Shown: positions 56,773 to 64,000 of the stretch, in pieces
Position numbering within the stretch: the stretch's first letter is position 1
Layout: each line of letters begins with the position of its first letter
Assembly: GCA_001600615.1 (NCBI GenBank)
Contig: BCKK01000002.1
Coordinates: forward strand, 2,262,809 to 2,326,808
DNA from: Dioszegia crocea
Lineage: Eukaryota > Basidiomycota > Tremellomycetes > Tremellales > Bulleribasidiaceae
Direction: 5' to 3'
Length of the DNA: 64,000 bases
Position numbers and translations under genes: made by a program
Notes under the pieces: generated by a model
Seen by the model: the letters and a program-made list of their open reading frames with translations, nothing else
Database searches by the model: none
Told to the model about the DNA's origin: nothing

Positions 56773-57670
56773 AGAGTGTTCTGTGGATTGTCAGGTCAGG
56801 TTGAACGTTGATGTTCCACGCCCGAGTTTGAGTGTGACCTACTGTGTGAATGGAAGGGCACGCCACCACACCTTGGAGTAATGACTAGGTCACGCGTGCG
56901 CACCGACAGCTCTACACAAAGTCAGCGTATGCTCAAGTAGATTGTACAAAGAGGCAAGTAGGCTGGGGTGGTGGGAAGCCATGAATGACCCAGGCACCGT
57001 ATGTCCTCCCAGGAGGCGGGTGGCAATTCTGAGACTGGTTACTATCGTACCTGCTGATATATGTCGTGCTGACAGAGGACAGGTTGGAGGCCAGCAAAGG
57101 GAGACACCAGAGACGATGATAGAACGATGGGAATGAAGTACAGTATAGAAGGCTGAATCACTAACCCTGAAGCTAATGATGCCAAAGAGGACCAGCTGCC
57201 GACCGTCCGGGAATCGGGTTCCGCCGGCGGATCAGAGACAAGGCAGCCTTTGGGGTACCGCTAGATGCGCCTTGGGGCGACAAAGGTAGATTGGGTACAG
57301 TCCAGTCTAGACTGCCGCTGCTATCGTGTATATATGGTACTACAATACAATACAAGTAGAAGTGCAAGAGGGAAGCAAGTGGTGGCGGACAGGTGATTCA
57401 GCTCAACGGTAACGTTACCCTATTTCCGGCTATATCCGACCGATAACCAATAGATAAGGAGGCGAGAGGCTAGGAAGGGATGGGTCCTGTGAGCTGTGGT
57501 CTGGACGGGTGGTTCCCATGCATAGCTAGGTGAAGGATGAGCTCGTTATTCATACTGAGAACAGCCATGGGCTTGTCGGGAAGTGGTGGCCCATTGAAAG
57601 GGTTCTTCTACGCGCGCCTTGCTCTCATCTGCCACCGTGATCTGCCACCGCGATCGCTTGGGCCTCAAAC
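56773..57670. other. 898-base intergenic region, no gene seen
   Basis: This lies between the start of the membrane protein gene and the 3' end of the RAD51 paralogue gene. It holds the promoter of the former. Frames of 64 codons on either strand have no domain. No tRNA fold was recognised. Confidence 0.45.
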
Positions 57671-59223
57671 TCAGGCAGCCAAAGTATCCCTCAGATTCCC
57701 ATAAGCCGGCCTAGCCACTCCAACTTGCTGACCCGCACTCATCATCATCGTCCGCTCGTCCTCCAAGGGGGCAGGGATCACGTCCAGGAGTGTTTTACCA
57801 TTCTGAGTAGGGTCAGCTATGAGTACTGGTATTCAGATTCGCCCGAACTTACTGTCTCAAACACTGCCCACGCTCCCGTGCGCTGAGGTATGAGCTGAAC
57901 GTACTCGAACAGGAGCATCATCGGCAGCTTACAGAGACTCGACTTTTCATAACCTCCACGACTCCTCTCAACCCTGGCTTATTGTACGCCCTATCGCGCT
58001 CCCCTTCATCCATCTCGCCAAACAGCTTCCCGGTAGACTGTAGCAGAAGAGTGATGTCGCCAAAGTATGAGAAGCCGACCCCGAGCGCAGGTTTGATGTC
58101 AGTCGCGGTGAAAGTGGACGCGGGATTACTTGGTCGGGCAGAGGCGGTGGCATTCGTGACCTATCGCATGAGCCACGGCTGCTTAACACGGGACGCGATC
58201 GAGTCAGTATCAGCTTACGATCGCTGTCAGGCCCTTTGAATGAGCCAACTCCGAAATCTCCTCCATCATAGTGATCATAGCGGCATGGCCTGTGTCGTCA
58301 GCGAAAGACATAGCTGGAAAAGCCCCTTTACTCACCCTGAGATCCGCTGCCCATCAGATGATCCTTCAACAGCGGCGTCACCGAATCCACCACGAGGATA
58401 GTTGTCCGAGCAACCTGAGCTTCCTGCTGGCATCAGCACCTTCGCTACACATGAGGCCGATGCACTGACTACTTCTTCCGCCTTGATAGCTTCCAGGGCG
58501 GCCCATAAGTCAGGATCGAGGTTGTAGCAAGGGGAGACGTTCAATCGAGCTAAGACTTCTCCTGGATCCTGGATGTCAGCGGACTAGCCTACTGAACACA
58601 CAGCGCTTCACGCTGAACGTACCTGAGACCCTATGGCCTCTAGCACTCCCCGAGCTCGAGCTGAAGAGAGTGACCCATCCGTGTCTAGCCATGTACACTT
58701 GCTGAATGGCTCACTCGTCAATCGCCGCAGCACAACATGAAGAGCCAGCAACTGACAATGTCAGCATCCTTCCTTCTCCCGGTCAGATGATAACATCTTG
58801 CCCGGACATCAAAGACTCACAGATTTTCCCACTCTCTGAGGCCCACATATCTCGACCACACCCTCTCCTTCCCAGTCACCGACCAGCTCATCAAGCCCTG
58901 CCGTTCCAAAGCCAGTCCACCGAACTCGACCGCCCACTTTCTCTTCCTCCTCCAATTCTTCAATGCCCGAACGAGACACGGGTGCCGTCAGTCTTAGACA
59001 GCGCTCGAAGAGCTGCTCCACCTCATATTGCGCCTCAGGATCGTCTAGGAGGGAAAGAATCGTAGCGAGCGGGGTGAAGAGGAGGTTCTCTGTGGTTTTG
59101 ATGCCTGCTATTTCTGGATGTGTCAGTGGGGTCAGATGATTGAAAGAGGGCCAATATACCCAGCTCTAGTATGAGGGGATGTAGGGCGGGTGGTATGGAT
59201 GTGGTTAAGCGTTTCAGTAGCAT
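57671..59223 (-). CDS. RAD51D: RAD51 paralogue, RAD51D type
   Basis: RecA-fold ATPase of the RAD51 paralogue group, assisting RAD51 filament formation in homologous recombination. About nine short exons; start MLLKRLTTSIPPALHPLILE at 59223, end NLRDTLAA with TGA at 57671. Walker A is EICGPQRVGKS, split by an intron right after Ser; Walker B is TTILVVDSV. Between them, TWLDTDGSLSSARARGVLEA resembles the RAD51D segment after Walker A. Later NATASARP and IKPALGVSFSYFGDITLLLQ correspond to the L2/L3 region of RAD51D. The end RTGAWAVFETNGKTLLDV fits a last beta strand. RAD57 and XRCC3-type paralogues are less similar by eye. The N-terminal helical domain is short, as in the D group. Confidence 0.8.
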
Positions 59224-59368
59224 GATATAGATGTTATGGTGATTGATGGAAGACCATAGCTCTAGCTGTTGATTTTGGCCTATATATGGAAACGCGATGC
59301 CCGTGCGACTGGAAATCTGAAACACCGTGACGTAAACCCCCCTGGCTCCTAGCTGCCTTAAGACGGCC

Positions 59369-59506
59369 ATGCCACCGACACCAAACCCTCTAGCACTCAA
59401 GACGCCCGAATATCAGGCCAAGGCCGCGCAAGCCATGGGTCGTCTAACACATGAGTACTACATAATATACTGCTCGCACTTCACAACGTTCGGTAGACTC
59501 CCATAA
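59369..59506 (+). other. Possible small reading frame, 45 codons, opposite to RAD51D
   Basis: An ATG frame (MPPTPNPLALKTPEYQ ... GRLP) begins 146 bases from the divergent start of the RAD51 paralogue. The first 24 residues look like a real N-terminus, and a later exon in the 59.5-59.6 kb stretch cannot be ruled out, but I found no phase-consistent donor and acceptor pair. Confidence 0.25.
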
Positions 59507-59667
59507 TCCCGCCTGCCACCCCCCGACGAGTACCCTGAGCAACAGTGGTCCTCGAATTTTGGCTTCCATTCGAGGTTTCATGACCCCCTGTCATCGTAAC
59601 GTGAAACGGTACCTGAGGTCCTGAGACTTCAGCGGCCAGGTAATGACGGACAGTAGCACAGGCACCC

Positions 59668-60857
59668 TCACCTTCTGTGATCTTTGACCGCATTGTGGAA
59701 GAATTCCATGCCCTTGGCACTGGCTCCCTCAAAGAGATAGATACAATCCTCCTTTCCCAGCTCACTGACGAGCCCAGCAAGTTCAGTGGTCGGGACGCCT
59801 GCCATAGACAAAGTCAATTGCCGCAGAGCAGCGAGACCCGACAAGCGGAACCTGCCGAATCGCCTGCTGGCAACTATCTCTTGTTCGATGTGCAGCGACT
59901 GGAGGTTGGGAAAGGCTGCATCGAGGATGTCGATGGCTGTTTGGAGTTCGCCTAGGTCGAGTTCGACCGAGCCTGAAAAGCACAGGCTTCGGATGCCAGG
60001 CCCAAGAGCAAAGGCGAGCTCTCGAAGCTGATCTGGGTTATAGGCTCCGGTAACTTCGAATTGCGTGAGGGGGAGGGAACCGTGAACCTGTCGTCGAGTA
60101 AGAAAAGCCAGCGCTTCTTCTACACTTAACACGGGCTGTGCCACGCCCATGAAGCCGAAGTGCTCGATACCGGTGATACGACGGTCCATCTTTGGATTGG
60201 AGTATAACCAACCCTTCCAGACCTCGGGGAGCCTGTCTTCGAAAGTAGAGGTGCGAAGGACGAATGTGTGGCGGATGTCGATCATAGGGTGAGTGGGTGT
60301 CGCTGGGAAACAGCATGGATTATCCTCCAGGGATAAACCGCCCAGCGCATAATGTTCCACGCGACTCTCGAGCTCGACGACAATCTTTTCACCGCCTAAG
60401 TGGGCGACGTAACGATTATGATTGTTGCGATCCGGGTATTGGTACCGGATCGTGCGTAATTGTGGGTACTTCTTCCTCCACGTGGCCAATTGGCCTAGGA
60501 AGCTTTCAGGATCGAAGCGGATGGGGGTGACGGGGTTGGAGTTACGAAGGGCGGTTATTCGTACCGAGGGCTTCCAGCTGCTCCAATCGAGGATTTTAAC
60601 GGCATTGCAATAGGTTACGCGTCGCGCCTGAGAAATCAGCGACCTCCATGCGCAATCTATGGAAAAGCCGGACTCACGGTTGCACGGCTCATCTTGTTTA
60701 CCAGCTGCCTAGGCACCTCTTTATATAGCACCGCCGCTACCGAGGCCGTCACTGCCTTTTCCACCCTCAACATCCTCGCCAAAGTCGTCCCATCTAGCAG
60801 CTCGAGAATCGCCTGACGGAGTTCGGGGGTGTTGTAGACTTCTTTTGCTGCCTTCAT
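59668..60857 (-). CDS. F-box/LRR-like protein
   Basis: Fungal F-box-like protein of a kind expanded in basidiomycetes, possibly a substrate adaptor of SCF ubiquitin ligases. Exon 1 starts at ATG 60857 and gives VYNTPELRQAILELLDGTTL, then RVEKAVTASVAAVLYKEVP, which follows the F-box pattern (PEL..I...L, hydrophobic spacing, LY). The intron (about 60677-60629) joins SRAT to ARRVTYCNAVKILDWSSWKP. The body contains LRR-like runs with LxxLxL spacing (LRELAFALGPGIRSLCFSGS, FPNLQSLHIEQEIVASRRFG, LAALRQLTLSMAGVPTTELA). It ends FFHNAVKDHRR; a GTGAGG after that codon could instead splice to a short extra exon. About 375 residues. Confidence 0.72.
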
Positions 60858-61338
60858 GGTTGATAAAGTCTGTATGGCGGATTGGGACTAGAGCAAAGGG
60901 TAAGATTGGGGAGGAAAAGGGAAGGTGGAAGGGGAAGGCCGGAGTAGGGGACAGTCGATGATCGAGTGAGAATTGCAGAGCTGCTCTCGGGCAGGTCGGG
61001 AGGGATAGCTTGCGGGAACAGGCAAAGTTCAGAGAAGCCAATGTTATTTGGCACTCGGTGACTGTGAGCTAGGTTCCACCTACTTCGACGCTTTGCGTGC
61101 GGATTGATACCAGGGTAGTGAGGTATGCCGAAGTCTGATGAAGGAAGTACTGAGTGTCGAGAGGCTGAGTGAGTGAGTGACAGTAGTGACCGTGATTAAT
61201 TGCCCGAAGCGGCAATTCTGATGAATTGAAACGCGTGTAAATCACCCGATTGGGAAAGCACCAACAGCTCCTCCTCACCAACTGGGTCATACTCGAGCAT
61301 ACATCTCTCTACCGTGTTCTACCAGACAACAAACAGCC
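60858..61338. promoter_or_regulatory. Divergent promoter of the F-box gene and MED22
   Basis: The two starts are 481 bases apart. The spacer contains overlapping open frames on the minus strand without domains. No TATA box is seen on either strand, as is usual for housekeeping genes. Confidence 0.4.
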
Positions 61339-62134
61339 ATGTCAGTCTTCCAGACCGACTCACTCAATCCCTCAGCTCTACCATCATCCACCCTAGGCCG
61401 CCGCCGAGCCCCCGCAGCCACCACATCGACATTTGACGCCGACCCTTCCAGCTCCTCCGCTCCCTCCAAAGACCCCGACGCGGCAGCCAGAGAACAGTTC
61501 CACGAAGAATGGAACGTCCGGATAGATAAAGAGGTCAAGGCGTTAGCTGGAGGATTGAGAGAAATAGTTGATAGAGCCGATGTAAGCTGATTTCAACCTT
61601 CGTCAAAGAACTCAGCTGATAGATCAGATCGGTCCAAATCCCTCTGCACACGCTTCCACACCCGTATCCCTACATCTCCGCCTTCGGACCGCTCAGCTGA
61701 TACGATCGGCCCAGTCACTCCGGGACATGTCACATGAACTCCGGCTGATGCTGTTACTGTCTGATGAGGTGGACTTGGCGACGCGGCGGGATGCGGAGGT
61801 GAAGGTTGTAAGAGAAGAATTGGCGGTCGGGAGGGCTGGGGTTGATAGGGAGATAAGGAGTCTGTTGAGTGGGGAGAAGGGACAAAGGGGCGGGGAAGAT
61901 CAGGCGATGGGAGAAGGGGAAGAGCTGCCGGAGGTCGAGGAAGAGGTGGAAGAGCAGGTGGAGGAAATTGAACATGCTGGTAGAGGGATGCCTTCGGGGA
62001 ATACGAATAATGTGGAAGGCAGGGCCAGAAATACAGAAGGTGGTCGTCCGGACGACGCATCAGGGATAGGCGGGACAGGGACAGGCGGACCCATAGAACC
62101 CGACGATGATGATGACGATTTTGAGGAAGTCTGA
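61339..62134 (+). CDS. MED22: Mediator complex subunit 22 (Srb6)
   Basis: Head-module subunit of Mediator, linking activators to RNA polymerase II. Two exons: 61339-61581 and 61629-62134, about 249 residues. The conserved core is EQFHEEWNVRIDKEVKALAG, LREIVDRADIG, then RTAQLIRSAQSLRDMSHELR and LMLLLSDEVDL, which matches the Med22/Surf5 family in order and spacing. Splicing GAT/GTAAGC to ATCGGT keeps the helix continuous. The N-terminal 45 residues are Ser/Thr/Ala-rich, and the C-terminal 110 residues are a species-type extension, first basic/acidic coiled (ELPEVEEEVEEQVEEIEHAG), then Gly-rich, ending in DDDDDDFEEV. Most Med22 proteins are shorter (130-200 residues). Confidence 0.87.
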
Positions 62135-62338
62135 GGAATCCCTATACACAAAAAGACGACATAGCCATAATCCATACTATCATATATAATCAATTACAAT
62201 GCCTACGTTACGTGGTCGTACAAGAACCGATACTTAATTACTGACTTAGAAGATCCAGAACCAAAGATCCAAACTTAAGATCACAACCTTCCGGCGTTCC
62301 CTCATCCACTTCCCTACCCGCTTTTACACATTTCACAC

Positions 62339-64000
62339 CTAATCATCTCCGTCATGGAACGGCCAGGCCACTGTCAACCTTGGCGGCGCGCCATCCATCC
62401 TACCCACTCCATTCTCAGACCACCACTCGTCATACTGTCACGTCAGCCCGAGCCCCGTGAAAAGTAAGAGCATAACTCACCTCTTTCTGCGCATCTTCCA
62501 ACTCGGCCAACATCCTAATCGCGTACGCATGCTTCTTGGCCGGATATCCCACATCGACTACTATCGGCCCCTTCGCCTTCGCCTTGGCTCCAGTCCGCCC
62601 ACGCTCCTGAGGGCCAAAGAGCGAGTCCAACGCTGAAGCAGTCGGAGGAGGCAACAGACTGGCGCGTTTACTAAATGACCTAGACATATGGGGACTTGAT
62701 GGTCCCCGGGGACTGGGCGGTTGAGATTGCCGCCTGGGAGACGCAACAGGTGTGGGAGGGTCGAAAGCGTCTGACCGAGGTGAAGCGGTCGGCAGCTCGA
62801 ATTCAAAAGCGACACCGGCAGAAGGTGAGCGAGGTGACGAGACCGTTCCGGCCGAGAGTTCAGGGGAATGTTGCGTTGTCATAATAGTCGGTGGGGGAGC
62901 TTTCCGAGATGACGCAGCCGAAAGGGACATGGAAGGTACCGGAGGAAGGGTCGAGGGTGCACTCGTATCGCCGGTCGGTTCGGTAGGGGATTTAGGCATC
63001 ATTGGACTGCCCAACGAACTCTTTTGGGACAGTTTCGGTGTAGTGGTAGATACTCTCAACAGGGGTGAACCAGCAGGGACATTCGGCGAAGATGCCGAAG
63101 CCAAGAAGGGACTCCCATCCATCGATGGCGAGGGACTGGGGGATCTCGATGACCCGCCAGACCCCTTGACCCCCTTCTTACCACCCACACGCTTCTTGAA
63201 CCAGTTGGTCGCCTTGCCTATCCGCCCTTCCTCCTCTTTCGCCTCCATCCCGAAGCCGAGCCCTAAGAGCCGCTCTGCCTTATTAGATGTCCCGCCCATG
63301 GAGGGTGAGTCGTGGATCATGGTGATTGTTGATCGAGAGTGGGAAAGACCGGCGCCCTCATCGCCGAGGGGAGTAAGAGGGGCATGGTTATCCAAGTCCG
63401 AATCGGCATCGGCCGACGATGGTTTGGGCTCTAATTCGTCGTGTCGTTTCTTTATTCGATCAAGGCGGGTCTGGAGGAGTTTGACCGACTCGATCTCGAC
63501 CCGGTGCGCCTCCCCATCGTCTGCTTTGGTGTGGAGATGACCTAGTCTAAACACCTATCGCCATCAGCATCTAACAAAGGGAAAAATTCAAGATGACTTA
63601 CGACCAGTCGCAAGATGTAGCTCCGCACAGATTGACTCCAGAACAGCGTCAACCGCTCAAATAGCTCTTTCGTCAACAAGAGCTCTAAACACAACTCCCT
63701 CCGATCCTCCGCACGCGCAGTCAAGACCTCCCAATGCGTGAACACAAACGCAATCACTTTGACAAGTGTCAACGCGTGTTCGCCCTGGGTGAGCACCATC
63801 CGGATGACGTGGATGAGGTGCGGGACATCAAGGAGGGATTCGGCAAGGAGTGGGTTTGGAGGTTCCGCCATTTGTATAACCGATGGTAAACCTGCAATAG
63901 GATATTGCAGTGCGTCGAATGGCGGATCGACAATCCCGTCCAACAGGTCAAAGAGCGAGAAGACACCCTTGGGCGCATAGAGTGATGTCTTTGAAATAAT
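62339..64000 (-). CDS. DUF1765-domain protein (5' end outside window)
   Basis: Fungal protein family of unknown biochemical role, defined by the DUF1765 domain. The window holds the 3' part. Exons: from beyond the right edge to about 63602, 63558-62481 and 62434-62339. The domain part reads LDGIVDPPFDALQYPIAGLP, HVIRMVLTQGEHALTLVKVI, FVFTHWEVLTARAEDRRELC and FWSQSVRSYILRLVVFRLGH, all helical. After it come a basic/charged helix (LQTRLDRIKKRHDELEPKPS), a segment ATNWFKKRVGGKKGVKG and 200 or so Ser/Pro-rich disordered residues with many SPxx sites, typical of proline-directed phosphorylation. It ends with TVAWPFHDGDD. The intron at about 63601-63559 joins RLV to VFRL. Confidence 0.8.

Noticed and set aside
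59481..59780. A 99-codon minus-strand frame after the F-box gene
   Set aside because: It overlaps the end of the F-box gene in another frame. Splicing into it would be in a different phase and stops soon, so at most a few residues could be added.
9290..62134. A functional cluster of general transcription factors (TAF1, TFIIE-alpha, MED22)
   Set aside because: They are 40-50 kb apart with many unrelated genes between them and no shared promoter or orientation. Chance is enough.
1..64000. tRNA or rRNA genes, transposons, CRISPR arrays, phage or viral genes
   Set aside because: I read the spacers on both strands for tRNA box A/B patterns, long terminal or inverted repeats, transposase or reverse-transcriptase motifs and regularly spaced repeats and found none I could support. 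A tRNAscan or repeat search would be decisive.

Overview
This window looks like nuclear DNA from a basidiomycete fungus, most likely a tremellomycete yeast (Cryptococcus/Kwoniella type). The clues are dense genes on both strands, many short introns (about 45-70 nt) with GT..AG ends and CTGAC/CTAAC/CTGAT branch points just before the acceptor, intergenic gaps of a few hundred bases, and an entirely eukaryotic gene set. The organism call is an inference from gene style and content; no marker gene names a species. I see no rRNA, tRNA, transposon, CRISPR array or viral sequence.

Layout. 1-13 kb: 3' part of a BLM/SGS1-type RecQ helicase, a metallo-beta-lactamase-fold protein, a Ser-rich protein of unknown role, complex I subunit NDUFB7 and TFIID subunit TAF1. 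13-24 kb: an Old Yellow Enzyme relative with a membrane tail, a 1.5 kb stretch without a clear gene, a very large kinase of the fungal Cdc7/SepH/Cdc15 class that also carries a calponin-homology domain, a C1 zinc domain and a CaaX-like end, and a secreted ferritin-like Rds1-type protein. 24-30 kb: a small single-pass membrane protein, mitochondrial ribosomal protein S17, a tandem array of three small paralogous nuclear-looking proteins of unknown function, and 3-hydroxyisobutyrate dehydrogenase. 30-40 kb: an RS/RGG-rich protein, a PhzF-fold protein, an AIF/FSP1-like flavoprotein and a subtilisin-like protease whose propeptide is split by a long Gly/Pro tract. 40-52 kb: a tiny protein with an N-myristoylation signal, a helical protein of unknown role, the dynamin-like mitochondrial fusion GTPase MGM1, three tandem small single-pass membrane proteins, the insertase COX18 and a GFA-domain protein. 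52-64 kb: TFIIE-alpha, a large single-pass membrane protein with a coiled-coil tail, a RAD51D-type recombinase paralogue, an F-box/LRR-like protein, Mediator subunit 22 and the 3' part of a DUF1765 protein.

How the genes relate. There are no operons; most neighbours are unrelated housekeeping genes in divergent or convergent pairs. Mitochondrial functions recur (NDUFB7, MRPS17, HIBADH, MGM1, COX18), as do general transcription factors (TAF1, TFIIE-alpha, MED22) and recombination proteins (RecQ, RAD51D), but I read this as chance clustering. The two locally amplified families stand out: the 25.4-28.0 kb trio (shared C-terminal domain of about 65 residues and two shared intron positions, one directly after the start codon) and the 45.8-48.6 kb trio (one membrane segment followed by an Ala-rich helix, with a probable fourth member at 23.9 kb). 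These are the best candidates for undescribed biology. All splice sites were read by eye, so exon ends are models.
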